A stretch of DNA of 64,000 nt from Novosphingobium cyanobacteriorum (GTDB lineage: Bacteria; Pseudomonadota; Alphaproteobacteria; Sphingomonadales; Sphingomonadaceae), in contig NZ_JAROCY010000007.1 in the NCBI RefSeq assembly GCF_029436685.1, positions 1-64,000 of the forward strand. Reading direction: 5' to 3'. The notes under the pieces are model-generated. The model saw only the letters and a program-made list of their open reading frames with translations, was not told the origin of the DNA and made no database searches. This document shows, one piece after another, positions 18,048 to 26,792 of the stretch (position 1 is the first letter of the stretch; each line of letters begins with the position of its first letter). The position numbers and the translations under genes are program-made.

Positions 18048-18200
18048 GGGCCAGACTCCGTTTGCGTCTAAATCAGAACAAAAACGGAACATGATTACAT
18101 CGAACGGGGGCTTGTAGGACAGCGAAAATTCAATCCGACCATTTTGGCCCGGATCGGACACAAAAAGGACGTCGCAAAACTGATGCTTAGGGCGCGGTCA

Positions 18201-18214
18201 TTGATCTGGATCAA
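18201..18214. promoter_or_regulatory. FNR/FixK-type box (anaerobox)
   Basis: TTGATCTGGATCAA is a perfect match to the FNR/FixK consensus TTGAT-N4-ATCAA. It lies between divergent genes, 88 bases upstream of the ATG at 18302 and 154 bases upstream of the start at 18047. Oxygen-responsive control of one or both genes is inferred. Confidence 0.75.
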
Positions 18215-18301
18215 ATACCTTGCCTGTCTTTCTGGAGAGTACCCTTATGGTAACCAAACCGCCCTTGCGGGGAGCGGGTCGCACACCAAGGGGGAACACC
18301 A

Positions 18302-18583
18302 ATGTTGCTGGAACCGCGCGACGCCGCCGGACAGGCGGGCGCCATGGCCATCCACGTGCAGACGCTGCGCCTGATGGTCACGCTGATGCTGCCTGAAATG
18401 GCGCGTCTTTCGCCCGATCCGGCAGCGTGGCTGACCCGGATGGAAGCGATCCTGCTGCGCACCGCCGATACCATGGTGCAGGACCATGGTGCCGCGATCG
18501 GCCCAGACCTGACCCGCGCGGCAGTGCTCGAATCGCTGGAGCAGACCTTCAACGGCGCGCGGGCGATGCTGGAACTGGACTGA
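18302..18583 (+). CDS. Small protein of unknown function behind an FNR-type box
   Basis: A 93-residue, mostly helical, Met- and Leu-rich protein (HVQTLRLMVTLMLPEMARL, then TRAAVLESLEQTFNGARAML). It has no signal peptide, membrane segment or metal-binding motif. AGGGGGAA lies six bases before the ATG, a strong ribosome site. Codon use matches neighbouring genes. An ideal FNR box lies upstream at 18201. No family was recognised. A role under low oxygen is only suggested by the box. Confidence 0.65.
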   Translation: MLLEPRDAAGQAGAMAIHVQTLRLMVTLMLPEMARLSPDPAAWLTRMEAILLRTADTMVQDHGAAIGPDLTRAAVLESLEQTFNGARAMLELD

Positions 18584-18598
18584 GCGGCTTCTGAAGGG

Positions 18599-18660
18599 GT
18601 TTCACGCGAAGGCGCGACGAAGCGGAGGAACTCAATCGCGCAGAGTCACGGAGAGGGATT
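18599..18660. repeat. Third copy of the cgcgaag-type intergenic repeat
   Basis: TTTCACGCGAAGGCGCGACG followed by a CGCAGAGTCACGGAGAGG segment is a degenerate relative of the elements at 11267-11355 and 12841-12952. It fills the gap after the small gene ending at 18583. Confidence 0.55.
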
Positions 18661-18716
18661 GCGCCGGGAACGATGATCCTGCCACGCTCGCCCCGTCGGC
18701 CCTGTCCCCGGCTATA

Positions 18717-19643
18717 TCACGCGGCTGCGTTCTCAAGCTTGTCGGCAACGTCTCGCCACCTGGCGCTATCGTTCAGGGTCGGCTCGCTGGAACGTTCCCA
18801 GTAAATGTCAGACCGGAGCGGGCGTGTGGGCGCGCCGCCTGCGACGGTGAACGGCGGAATGTTGCGCGACACCACCGATCGGGCGGCAACAACTGCGCCG
18901 GTGCCGATATGCACGCCCTTGAGCACGAAGGCGCCCTCACCCAGCCAGACATGCGGATCGATGCGGATATCGGCAGGCGGGTTCATCCATTGGCCGTCTG
19001 GCCCACTGATGGCGTGGCGATCCGAGGTGCGGATGACCGTGTCCATGGCGAACATGCAGTCTTCGCCGACGATCAGGCTTTGCCCCACGCCTTGCAGAAT
19101 AACTGACGTGCCGTTGGCATTGCAGCGCGGGCCGATGGAGACGAGGCCATCGTCCGAATTGAGTTCGATATCCATGCTCATCAGCCCGGCCGTCTCTTCA
19201 CCGATCACGACCAGTCCATGCGACGCCAGAAAATCGACCTTGCGGGGCGCACGGGCACGGGCACCGATGACGAGAATGTTGTTCCTTGCCCCGCGGGCGA
19301 AATGGAAAGCGGTTCCAACGCGGGTTCCTGCACCGGCCAGCAGCACGATGCAATTGCCGTGCCCGCGCGGGCCGACGGCAATCAACCGCGCATTGGCGAA
19401 GGAAGGCTGCGGAAAGCCGGGATGGCCGAGCCAGCGATGCCTGCGTGCCAGCAGATCTTCAAGATCGCGCTGTCGCGCCGCATCGAGCCGCCGCGACCGG
19501 GCAAGGCCGAGCATGCGACGGGCGCGGTCAATACGGGCGGTCAGTTCGCCAAGTTTCCTTTGCAGGAACGCCATGCCAGCTCTCGTCCAAGGATAATGCC
19601 GCCGCGGCGACATGGGAGCGCCGGTCTCTCTGCAAAGGACCAT
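18717..19643 (-). CDS. Left-handed beta-helix (hexapeptide repeat) acyltransferase-like protein
   Basis: A 308-residue protein. The N-terminal basic helical stretch (AFLQRKLGELTARIDRARR) precedes irregular hexapeptide turns across about residues 95-280 (LIAVGPRGHGNCIVLLAGAG, LIVGEDCMFAMDTVIRTSD, DPHVWLGEGAFVLKGVHIG). It ends with the classic acyltransferase pattern VAARSVVSRNIPPFTVAGGAPTRP. Such proteins usually O- or N-acetylate sugars or small molecules. ATGs at 19643, 19613 and 19574 are all possible; a GAGAG sequence favours 19574. No glycan cluster surrounds it, so the substrate is unknown. Confidence 0.78.
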   Translation of the reverse strand: MVLCRETGAPMSPRRHYPWTRAGMAFLQRKLGELTARIDRARRMLGLARSRRLDAARQRDLEDLLARRHRWLGHPGFPQPSFANARLIAVGPRGHGNCIVLLAGAGTRVGTAFHFARGARNNILVIGARARAPRKVDFLASHGLVVIGEETAGLMSMDIELNSDDGLVSIGPRCNANGTSVILQGVGQSLIVGEDCMFAMDTVIRTSDRHAISGPDGQWMNPPADIRIDPHVWLGEGAFVLKGVHIGTGAVVAARSVVSRNIPPFTVAGGAPTRPLRSDIYWERSSEPTLNDSARWRDVADKLENAAA

Positions 19644-19791
19644 GCCCGGTCAAGCGAGGCTGGGACCGAACCGGAACAACTTCGGAGACAGTCCGCGTCG
19701 GCAAGATGGTGATGGATGCCGTGACACAGGCCAGCACCGGGCGGATTGGCAGGGCGGAACCGGTTCCGCCGTCAGCCGGGGGAAGCGCGCG

Positions 19792-20709
19792 TTACAGCCA
19801 GCCGGCTTCGCGATACCAGCCGGCCGTGGCGTGGAGGCCCATCTGGGTTTCGACCTGGGGGGTCCAGATCGCGGGCGGCGGGGTGGCGCCTGCGCCCACG
19901 GTCCAGTCCGGGTGGCACATGTATCCCACCCGGTCGGGCGTTAGCTTGGCCTTGTCCTTGCGCACCAGACGATCGCCCCTGGCCGCCCAATCAAGCACGC
20001 GGCGCGGCAGCGGCAGCGGCGTGGCGCGCGTGCCCACCGCGCGGCCGATGGCGCGGGCCAGCTCCACATGGGTCCAGCCGCCGGGCCGTCCGTCATCGGG
20101 CTCGAACACCATGTGCCGCACGTCTTCCCCATCCGGCACCAGCGCCAGCAGCAGGCGGGCGAGGTCCGCCACGTGGATGATCGAAAGCCTGCCGGCCGGC
20201 GGCAAAGGCACCAGCCCGCGCCTTGCCAGCTTGAACAGCTCAAGCATTTCGGTGTCGCGCGGGCCATACACCGCAGGCGGGCGCACGATCGTCCAGTCCA
20301 GGCTGCTGGCGCGCACGATCTTTTCCCCGCGCAGCTTGCTGGCCCCGTACACCGAAAGCTGCGGTTCGCGCGCCGAAAGCGAGGAGACGTGGATGAAGCG
20401 GTTGACCCCGGCCGCAAGCGCGGTGTTCACCACGTTCAGCGTGCCGCGCACGTTGCCCGCCTCGAACCCGGCCGGATCGGACGCGTTGACCACGCCGGCG
20501 ATGTGCAGCACCACGCTCGCCCGCGCCACAAGCCGCTTCAGCGCCCGCTCGTCGCCCAGGTCACCCTGCACCCATTCCACGCCGCTGCGCGCCTCCTGCG
20601 GCCGACGGGCGAGCGCGCGCACCTCGAAGCCCTGCCGCGCGGCATACTCCAGCACCGATTGCCCGACGAACCCGGTCGCCCCGGTCACCGCCAGCAGTTC
20701 ATGCGCCAT
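19792..20709 (-). CDS. NAD(P)-dependent extended-SDR epimerase/dehydratase
   Basis: A 305-residue Rossmann protein. It shows the nucleotide motif VTGATGFVGQS (about 8-18), D61-type acidic strand (VQGDLGD), and the active-site pattern S...YGASKLRGEK with Tyr and Lys about residues 120-124. An RPPAVYGPRD strand follows. It resembles complex I NDUFA9-like or NAD-binding sugar epimerases, but substrate cannot be told. Its start overlaps the proB stop (TAATG), so the pair is co-translated. The C-terminal ~60 residues are lineage-specific. Confidence 0.85.
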   Translation of the reverse strand: MAHELLAVTGATGFVGQSVLEYAARQGFEVRALARRPQEARSGVEWVQGDLGDERALKRLVARASVVLHIAGVVNASDPAGFEAGNVRGTLNVVNTALAAGVNRFIHVSSLSAREPQLSVYGASKLRGEKIVRASSLDWTIVRPPAVYGPRDTEMLELFKLARRGLVPLPPAGRLSIIHVADLARLLLALVPDGEDVRHMVFEPDDGRPGGWTHVELARAIGRAVGTRATPLPLPRRVLDWAARGDRLVRKDKAKLTPDRVGYMCHPDWTVGAGATPPPAIWTPQVETQMGLHATAGWYREAGWL

Positions 20710-21848
20710 TACAGCAGGACCAGCTGGTCACGGTGGATCAGCGCGGACCGGGGGGCATAGCCCAGCAGCGCCTCGTGCTCGCGGCTGTGCCGGCCCATCA
20801 GCCGGGCGCACTCCGCCGCATCATATTCCGACAGCCCGCGCGCCAGCACGGCACCATCCGGGCCCAGCACGGCGATCGCATCGCCCCGCTGGAACTCGCC
20901 GTCCACCTGCGTCACCCCCGCCGCCAGCAGGCTCGATCCGCCTTCCAGCGCCCTGGCCGCCCCGGCATCGACATGCACCGAGCCGCGCATGCGCAGCTTG
21001 CCGCCCAGCCACGCCTTGCGCGCCTGCTTGCGCCCGCGCGGCAGGAACAGCGTGCCCCGCTCCGCACCGAACGCGGTGGCGATGGGCGCGGTGGGCTGGC
21101 CGTCGATGATGGCCAGCGCGATGCCCGCCAGTTCGGCGATCTCGGCCGCCTGCAGCTTGCTCGTCATCCCGCCGGAACCGAGCCCGGAGGAGGAACCGCC
21201 GGTGGCCATGGCGTGGATCTCGGGCGTCACCCCCTTCACCACCGGGATGCGCACCGCGCCGGGCTGACGCGGATCGCGATCATACAGCCCGTCGATGTCG
21301 GACAGCAGCAGCACGCCCGCCGCGCCCGCCGCCTGGCCTACGCGGGCCGCCAGCCGATCGTTGTCGCCAAAGCGGATTTCGTTGGTGGCGACGGTATCGT
21401 TCTCGTTGATGACCGGCACCGCGCCCGCCGCCAGCAAGGTGCCCAGCGTGGCGGTGACATTGAGGTACCGGCGCCGGTCCTCGAGATCCTCAAGCGTCAG
21501 CAGCACCTGCGCGGCGGTGAGGCCATGGCCGGCCAGCAGTTCGGCCCACAGGCCCGCCAGCGCGATCTGCCCCACGGCGGCGGCGGCCTGCGCATCGGAC
21601 AGGCTGCCCCGCCCGCCCTTGGCCAGCCCCAGCCGCCGCGCGCCAAGGGCGATGGCGCCGGACGACACGACGATCACTTCCTGCCCGGCGGCGCGCGCTG
21701 CGGCGATCTCCGCCACCAGGGCGCTCAGCCATTCGCGGCGCGGCTGCCCGTCCTTGCCCACCAGCAGGGCAGAGCCGACCTTCACCACCAGCCGGGGACA
21801 GCGGGCGGGATCGGCAAGTTGGGCGAGCGCGGCAATCTTCATGGCCAC
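20709..21848 (-). CDS. proB: Glutamate 5-kinase
   Basis: A 379-residue enzyme catalysing the first step of proline synthesis, glutamate plus ATP to gamma-glutamyl phosphate. The amino-acid kinase domain shows VVKVGSALLVGKDG, VVSSGAIALGARRLGL, NENDTVATNEIRFGDND and SDIDGLYDRDPR. A PUA domain occupies about residues 285-370, as in the long bacterial form. proC lies 3.3 kb away on the same strand; proA is not in the window. It is followed by an SDR gene with TAATG coupling. Confidence 0.96.
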   Translation of the reverse strand: MAMKIAALAQLADPARCPRLVVKVGSALLVGKDGQPRREWLSALVAEIAAARAAGQEVIVVSSGAIALGARRLGLAKGGRGSLSDAQAAAAVGQIALAGLWAELLAGHGLTAAQVLLTLEDLEDRRRYLNVTATLGTLLAAGAVPVINENDTVATNEIRFGDNDRLAARVGQAAGAAGVLLLSDIDGLYDRDPRQPGAVRIPVVKGVTPEIHAMATGGSSSGLGSGGMTSKLQAAEIAELAGIALAIIDGQPTAPIATAFGAERGTLFLPRGRKQARKAWLGGKLRMRGSVHVDAGAARALEGGSSLLAAGVTQVDGEFQRGDAIAVLGPDGAVLARGLSEYDAAECARLMGRHSREHEALLGYAPRSALIHRDQLVLL

Positions 21849-21894
21849 GGCGCTTAGGCGAATTGTGACGGCAGGTGAAGGGCGTTGGACGCGA

Positions 21895-22956
21895 TCAGCC
21901 GAGCGGAGACCACGGCTTGCGGTCTTCCTCTTCCTCCACCTCTCCGGTGGGGCGTTCGGTCACGGTCGCCACCGGCAGGTAGGCCAGCACCGCATCGAGC
22001 AGCGCATCCATGCCCGCGCCCGTCGCGCCCGAGATCGGGAAGACTTCATCCGCGCCCGCTTCCAGCAGTTCCTCGCTGAACGCCCTGACCAGTTCGGCGT
22101 CGACCAGGTCGATCTTGTTCAGCGCCACCAGCTTGGGCTTTTCATCAAGCCCGGCGCCATAGGCGGACAGTTCCTCGTCGACGATCTGCATCGCCTCCAC
22201 CGGGTCGGTATCACCGTGGATGTCGATCAGGTGGATCAGCACGCGGCAGCGTTCGATGTGGCCAAGGAAGCGATCACCGATCCCTGCCCCGTCGGCCGCG
22301 CCTTCGATCAGGCCGGGGATGTCCGCCAGCACGAATTCGCGGGTCCGGTGCCGCACCACACCCAGCTGCGGCCGGGTGGTGGTGAAGGCATAGGCGCCGA
22401 CCTTTGCCTTGGTGTTGGTGATCTGGTTGATGAAGGTGGACTTGCCCGCGTTGGGCAGGCCGACGAGGCCCGCATCGGCAAGCAGCTTCAGCCGCAGCCA
22501 GACATACATTTCCTCGCCCGGCCAGCCGGGGCCGACCTGGCGCGGGGCGCGGTTGGTGGAGGACTTGAAGCTGAGATTGCCGCGCCCGCCATCGCCGCCG
22601 CGCAGCAGCACCACGCGCTGGCCCGGCTCGGTCAAGTCGGCCAGCACGGTCTCGCGCTCGTCATCCAGCACCTGCGTGCCGAGCGGGACCTTGATGACGA
22701 GGTCGTTGCCGCCCGCGCCGGTGCGGTTCTGGCCTGCGCCGCCCATGCCGCGCTGCGCCTTGAAGTGCTGGCTGTAGCGGAAGTCGATCAGGGTGTTCAG
22801 CCCGGCCACCGCCTCGAAGATGATATCTCCGCCCTTGCCGCCGTTGCCGCCGTCAGGGCCACCATACTCCACGTACTTTTCGCGCCGGAAGCTGACCGCG
22901 CCGGGGCCGCCCGCGCCCGAACGGATATAGATCTTGGCCTGGTCGAGAAAATGCAT
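21895..22956 (-). CDS. obgE: GTPase Obg/CgtA
   Basis: A 353-residue essential Obg-type GTPase tied to 50S ribosome assembly and the stringent response. The glycine-rich Obg fold comes first ([20 protein letters not shown]). The G domain carries GLPNAGKST (G1), DIPGLIEGA (G3) and NKIDL (G4). A short acidic C-terminus ([10 protein letters not shown]) takes the place of the long tail found in E. coli. The gene precedes proB by 46 bases on the same strand. Confidence 0.96.
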   Translation of the reverse strand: MHFLDQAKIYIRSGAGGPGAVSFRREKYVEYGGPDGGNGGKGGDIIFEAVAGLNTLIDFRYSQHFKAQRGMGGAGQNRTGAGGNDLVIKVPLGTQVLDDERETVLADLTEPGQRVVLLRGGDGGRGNLSFKSSTNRAPRQVGPGWPGEEMYVWLRLKLLADAGLVGLPNAGKSTFINQITNTKAKVGAYAFTTTRPQLGVVRHRTREFVLADIPGLIEGAADGAGIGDRFLGHIERCRVLIHLIDIHGDTDPVEAMQIVDEELSAYGAGLDEKPKLVALNKIDLVDAELVRAFSEELLEAGADEVFPISGATGAGMDALLDAVLAYLPVATVTERPTGEVEEEEDRKPWSPLG

Positions 22957-23040
22957 GGCAAATCGTGTTCCGGCAGCTGGTGCAATCTATCTGGACCTTC
23001 CGCGCTGCCACGCAAGACCAAAACCGGGGCCAAACACCAC

Positions 23041-23069
23041 AAGGGCCGCCGGACGAACCGGCGGCCCTT
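23041..23069 (-). terminator. Hairpin terminator downstream of tRNA-Ala
   Basis: A perfect 12-bp stem (AAGGGCCGCCGG at 23041-23052, CCGGCGGCCCTT at 23058-23069) with a 5-base loop lies nine bases past the tRNA CCA end. The following minus-strand text (TGTGGTGTTTGG) is moderately U-rich, so termination may be imperfect. Confidence 0.7.
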
Positions 23070-23077
23070 TGGGGATC

Positions 23078-23153
<76 letters not shown>

Positions 23154-23256
23154 GTTCCCAGTATCGCCCGCCCGGACCAAAGCCCGGCGAGAGCGCGGCC
23201 ATTAGCGCAGGGCCACCGCCCTGCCAAGACCCCGCGTGACTTTTTTCAGCCGCAGA

Positions 23257-23976
23257 TCAGTGCGACACACCGCCCGCCGAAGGCTGTGGCAGGGCCACCG
23301 TGGGCGCGGCCGACGTGGTCTGCCCGAAGCGGGCGTTCCATTCGGCCAGGTCCGTCCGGTACTTTTCATAGCGGCGATAGAAATCGTCGAACACCACTTC
23401 GATGTTCGGCAGGCTGCGCACCGCGAACTGTTCCAGTTCCACCGGCTTCACCGTCATCGCATCGCGGCTGACGGCCAGCACCGCATCGCAGAAATCGGGC
23501 AGCGTGGGCGGCAGGGCGAAGTGGTTGTAGACCGAGGTCATGTACGCCTCGCGCGGGGCGACGAACTTCGTGCCGAAGCGGCTCTTGAATTCGGCATCGA
23601 CCTTCTTGTTCGCCGCCGTCAGCACCTTGGCATTGGCGGTGAGGAAGGCGCGATAGCGTGGCAGGATTTCGGCATGAGCCGGCCCGCTGCAGTTGAGCGC
23701 CGCGACGTTGTAGGCCGAGCGCAGATTCCACAGCATCTGCGCGGTGGTGATGTTGCGATTGACCGACACGCGCAACCCGTTCTGGTCCGCAGGAGGGAAC
23801 ACCAGATTGTCAGAAGCGCCATTGGGCGGGATCGGCTTGGGCGGTGGCACGATCACCACCTTGGGCGGCGGCGGGGGAGGCGGCGGTGGCGGCGCCTTGG
23901 GCGCGCAGGACGCCAGCGCGATGGCGAGGCCCGAGGCCATGAGGACAGGCGCGGGAACGCGCGGAAAACGGAACAT
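23257..23976 (-). CDS. Lipoprotein with polyproline linker, function unknown
   Basis: A 239-residue predicted lipoprotein. Starting at 23976 (GGGGGAG five bases before the ATG), a signal sequence ends in the lipobox LASC at about residue 24. A run of ten prolines (residues 29-38) and more Pro/Val text then tether a helical domain of about 180 residues ([34 protein letters not shown]). This resembles a widespread sphingomonad lipoprotein of unknown function. The frame extends to 24111 but lacks a ribosome site there. It is separated from the upstream gene by a strong terminator. Confidence 0.75.
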   Translation of the reverse strand: MFRFPRVPAPVLMASGLAIALASCAPKAPPPPPPPPPPKVVIVPPPKPIPPNGASDNLVFPPADQNGLRVSVNRNITTAQMLWNLRSAYNVAALNCSGPAHAEILPRYRAFLTANAKVLTAANKKVDAEFKSRFGTKFVAPREAYMTSVYNHFALPPTLPDFCDAVLAVSRDAMTVKPVELEQFAVRSLPNIEVVFDDFYRRYEKYRTDLAEWNARFGQTTSAAPTVALPQPSAGGVSH

Positions 23977-24066
23977 CGATACTCCCCCGAAAAGCAGCCG
24001 TTGTGCAGCAATGTGCGGCGCGGCGCTTTCGCCAAGTTGAACTGATTGGATAAACCGGGCGGAAAC

Positions 24067-24104
24067 CAAAGAAAATGCCCGGCGGGTGAAAAAACCCGCC
24101 GGGC
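24067..24104 (-). terminator. Rho-independent terminator of the Bax-inhibitor-1 family gene
   Basis: The stem GCCCGGCGGGT (24077-24087) and ACCCGCCGGGC (24094-24104), 11 perfect pairs with a 6-base loop, is followed on the minus strand by ATTTTCTTT (complement of 24068-24076). It lies 62 bases past the stop at 24166. Confidence 0.92.
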
Positions 24105-24165
24105 CGGACATTTATGCGACGGACCGATGCCGATCCGGGGGCGAAGCCCCTGCGTTACGCGACGA

Positions 24166-24906
24166 TCAGCGACGATCGCCCATGAAGCGCAGCAGCATCA
24201 TGAACAGGTTGATGAAATCGAGGTAGAGCGTCAGCGCGCCCATCACCACCGACTTGCCCGCATATTCGGTGCCCGCGACATAGGCATATTCGTTCTTCAG
24301 GCGCTGCGTATCATAGGCTGTGAGGCCCGCGAAGATCAGCACGCCAAGGAAGCTGATGCCCCAGGCAAGGCCCGGCGACTGCAGGAACAGGTTGATCAGC
24401 GACGCGATCAGGATGCCGAACAGGCCCATGATCAGGAACGTGCCGAGGCCCGACAGCGACTTCTGCGTGGTGTAGCCGAACAGGCTGAGACCGGCGAAGG
24501 CGCCCGCAGTGGCGAAGAACGTCGCCGCGATCGAAGGGCCGGTGTACACGAAGAAGATCGACGACAGCGACATGCCCATCACGCCGGCAAAGGCCCAGAA
24601 CAGCGCCTGCAACGTGGTGGTGGACAGGCGGTTGACGCCGAAGCTCATCACCATGACGAAGGCCAGCGGGGCAAGCGCGATCAGCCAGCGCAGCGGGGTG
24701 GCGAACACCGCCTCGGCCATGCCCGAAGTGGCGAAGACGAGCGCGACAACGCCCGACAGCAGTACGCCGGAGGCCATGTAGTTGTAGATCGACAGCATGT
24801 GCTTGCGCAGCCCGGCGTCGAAGACCTCGCCGCGGCCGGTGGCACCGGAAAGGCTCGGAGACGCGCCGAAGCCCATCCCGGGCTGAGGGTCGTTCCAGTT
24901 TGCCAT
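24166..24906 (-). CDS. Bax inhibitor-1 / YccA family membrane protein
   Basis: A 246-residue integral membrane protein with seven predicted helices from about residue 45 to the end. Family features include a tail close to LYLDFINLFMMLLRFMGDRR and an AYDTQRLKNEY segment before the last helices. Bacterial members are linked to calcium leak or to FtsH-type proteolysis (YccA, YbhL); which applies here is unknown. GGAGAG lies nine bases before ATG 24906; the ATG two codons upstream would have no spacing. It is monocistronic, with its own terminator at 24067. Confidence 0.92.
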   Translation of the reverse strand: MANWNDPQPGMGFGASPSLSGATGRGEVFDAGLRKHMLSIYNYMASGVLLSGVVALVFATSGMAEAVFATPLRWLIALAPLAFVMVMSFGVNRLSTTTLQALFWAFAGVMGMSLSSIFFVYTGPSIAATFFATAGAFAGLSLFGYTTQKSLSGLGTFLIMGLFGILIASLINLFLQSPGLAWGISFLGVLIFAGLTAYDTQRLKNEYAYVAGTEYAGKSVVMGALTLYLDFINLFMMLLRFMGDRR

Positions 24907-25063
24907 GTGCTTCATCTCTCCAAATGCGGGCCACGATGGCCCGATGCGGCCAATATCGTCCTCCACCGATCCGCTTTCAAGCGAAACCGGACAGAAGCGA
25001 GTGTGACAAATTGTATCTGGCAGGAATTAAGGCTTTGTTTCATGGGGTTGATTGATGGGTTGA

Positions 25064-25145
25064 ACCCCCACCCCCGGCCCCTCCCCACCGGGCATGAGAG
25101 CAAGTCAGCCCTATCCAACACATCCTCTGAAGGAGAGGGGCATTT
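25064..25145. repeat. REP-like GGGGAGGG-type element
   Basis: The segment CCCCCACCCCCGGCCCCTCC ... CTCTGAAGGAGAGGGGC lies immediately downstream of proC (ending at 25155) and belongs to the same family as 16945 and 17759. Confidence 0.6.
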
Positions 25146-25154
25146 GGAGCCCTC

Positions 25155-25952
25155 TTACTTCGCCCGCGCCAGCTCGGTCATCTCGGCGCTGCGGTCACGC
25201 GCCCCGCGCAGGGTGTCTTCCATCAGGCGCAGCAGGCGATCGTCGGCGTCGAGCACATCGATGCCGACCTGCGTCACGCCGCCGGGGCTGGCGACACGGC
25301 GGGCGAGTTCGGCAGGCGCATGGGGCGATTGCGCGGCCAGCGCCGCAGCGCCTTCTACCATGGCCAGCGCCAGTCGGTCCGCCTGGTCACGCGGCAGGCC
25401 GAGGTTGGCCGCGCCGGTGGCGAGCGCATCGATCACGCGATAGACGAAGGCCGGCCCGGAACCGGCGAGCGCGGTGACGAGGTCCATCTGGTCCTCGCCC
25501 GAAAGCCATTCGGCCTGGCCCAGCGGGGCCATAAGCTTCTCGGTGAGCGCCTTCGCATCCCCTTGCGCATCGCCGACCAGCGCGATGGGCGACTTGCCCA
25601 GCGCGGCGGCAAGGTTCGGCATCACCCGCACGATCGCCTGCGCATCGGGAAAGGCGGCGCGCAGGGTGGCCATGTCAACCCCGGCGAGGATCGAGAGCAG
25701 CAGCGTGCCGGGCCCGACATGCGGGCGCACCGAGGCAACGGCATCGGACAATTGCTGCGGCTTGAAGCCCAGCAGCACGACATCGGCGGGCGCTTCACCC
25801 GCCGGCGCGGCCGGCAGCAGGCGCACACCCTGCGGCGCCTGCGCAAGATAGGGATCGACCACGGTGAAGCTTTCCGGCGCGAAGCCGCCGGCCAGCCATC
25901 CGGCGAGCATCGCGCCACCCATATTGCCGCAACCGAACTGGAGGAAATGCAT
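25155..25952 (-). CDS. proC: Pyrroline-5-carboxylate reductase
   Basis: A 265-residue NAD(P)H-dependent reductase for the last step of proline synthesis. The N-terminal Rossmann motif is FLQFGCGNMGGAMLAGW. The C-terminal dimer domain carries the ProC signature TALAGSGPAFVYRVIDAL and VASPGGVTQVGIDVL. GGAG lies eight bases before ATG 25952; a GTG one codon earlier is in frame. It lies between REP-like elements on both sides. Confidence 0.95.
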   Translation of the reverse strand: MHFLQFGCGNMGGAMLAGWLAGGFAPESFTVVDPYLAQAPQGVRLLPAAPAGEAPADVVLLGFKPQQLSDAVASVRPHVGPGTLLLSILAGVDMATLRAAFPDAQAIVRVMPNLAAALGKSPIALVGDAQGDAKALTEKLMAPLGQAEWLSGEDQMDLVTALAGSGPAFVYRVIDALATGAANLGLPRDQADRLALAMVEGAAALAAQSPHAPAELARRVASPGGVTQVGIDVLDADDRLLRLMEDTLRGARDRSAEMTELARAK

Positions 25953-26039
25953 CACCGAATCTCCGCTGAACCTGTGGCTGCGGCTTTGCCCACCCCTGCC
26001 CCCGCCCGCAAGCGGGCGGAGAGATTTTGCGTACGCTGA

Positions 26040-26080
26040 GGGGGCACTTCATCGCCCTCCCCCTGGGGAGAGGAAAGAGT
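26040..26080. repeat. REP-like element between ybjN-type gene and proC
   Basis: GGGGGCACTTCATCGCCCTC followed by CCCCTGGGGAGAGGAAAG, with a preceding GCCCGCAAGCGGGC hairpin near 26002-26015, is typical of the REP elements in this window. It fills the gap between the two genes. Confidence 0.55.
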
Positions 26081-26083
26081 GCG

Positions 26084-26587
26084 TCAGGCCTCGCCCGCGG
26101 CGTCGACCAGTGCGCTGGCGAGCGCTTCGGCGGGGCTCTTGTCACCCCACAGGATGAACTGGAAGGCGGGGTAGAAGCGGTCGCATTCGTCAACCGCCGC
26201 CTCGATCGCCGCCTGCGCCTGGCCCAGGCTGAGCAAGCCATCATCGCCCAGCATCAGCGCGTGGCGATAGAGCAGCACGCTGCCGTTGGACCACATGTCG
26301 AAGTGGCCGATCCACACCTGTTCGTTGATCAGGGCCATGACTTCGTAGACCGCAGCCTTCTTGTCTTCGGCCACGCGGATATCGGGCAGGCAGAGGATCT
26401 GCAGCACGTGATCTTCGGTGCGCCATACGCAGCGGATCTGGTAATTCGCCCAGGACCCCTGGATCTCGCCCTGGATCTCGTCATCGGACACGAATTCGCA
26501 GGGCCACCCGCGCGCCTCGAACAGCGAGGCAAGCATATCGACGGGCGCCGCGTCCTCGCGTTCGCTGTCGTCGTGGCCGGTCCGCAT
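26084..26587 (-). CDS. YbjN domain-containing protein
   Basis: A 167-residue cytosolic protein of the YbjN family (FEARGWPCEFVSDDEIQ, then WANYQIRCVWRTEDHVLQI). These proteins resemble type III secretion chaperones in fold, and in E. coli YbjN affects motility and stress. A direct activity is unknown. GGAGAA lies about eight bases before ATG 26587. It is followed by proC on the same strand and shares no overlap. The 205-bp leader upstream contains a two-level hairpin at 26646-26689. Confidence 0.88.
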   Translation of the reverse strand: MRTGHDDSEREDAAPVDMLASLFEARGWPCEFVSDDEIQGEIQGSWANYQIRCVWRTEDHVLQILCLPDIRVAEDKKAAVYEVMALINEQVWIGHFDMWSNGSVLLYRHALMLGDDGLLSLGQAQAAIEAAVDECDRFYPAFQFILWGDKSPAEALASALVDAAGEA

Positions 26588-26645
26588 CACGCATTTCTCC
26601 GGGGCTATCGCCCTGATCGACGGCCAGAAAATCCCGGCCGTTCGT

Positions 26646-26689
26646 CCTGCCGCTTCATCGCGGAGCACGCGATCAACGGCAACGGCAGG
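26646..26689. other. Two-level inverted repeat upstream of the YbjN gene
   Basis: The outer arms CCTGCCG (26646-26652) and CGGCAGG (26683-26689) enclose perfect inner arms ATCGCG (26657-26662) and CGCGAT (26668-26673). It lies 59-102 bases before the YbjN start. Operator, leader hairpin or weak terminator of the upstream SPOR gene are all possible. Confidence 0.4.
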
Positions 26690-26792
26690 TTAACAGGGCG
26701 TTGGGCAAAACTCGACAACCCTGTTCAAAAGCTGTGGACAGGAGGTGAACAGGCGCAAGCTGCGGCAGTTCCCGCTGCGGCCGCGAAGGGCG

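Noticed and set aside
16710..18583. Prophage remnant suggested by the terminase-small-subunit-like protein
   Set aside because: No large terminase, portal, capsid or integrase gene lies nearby, and the family is common outside phages in sphingomonads.
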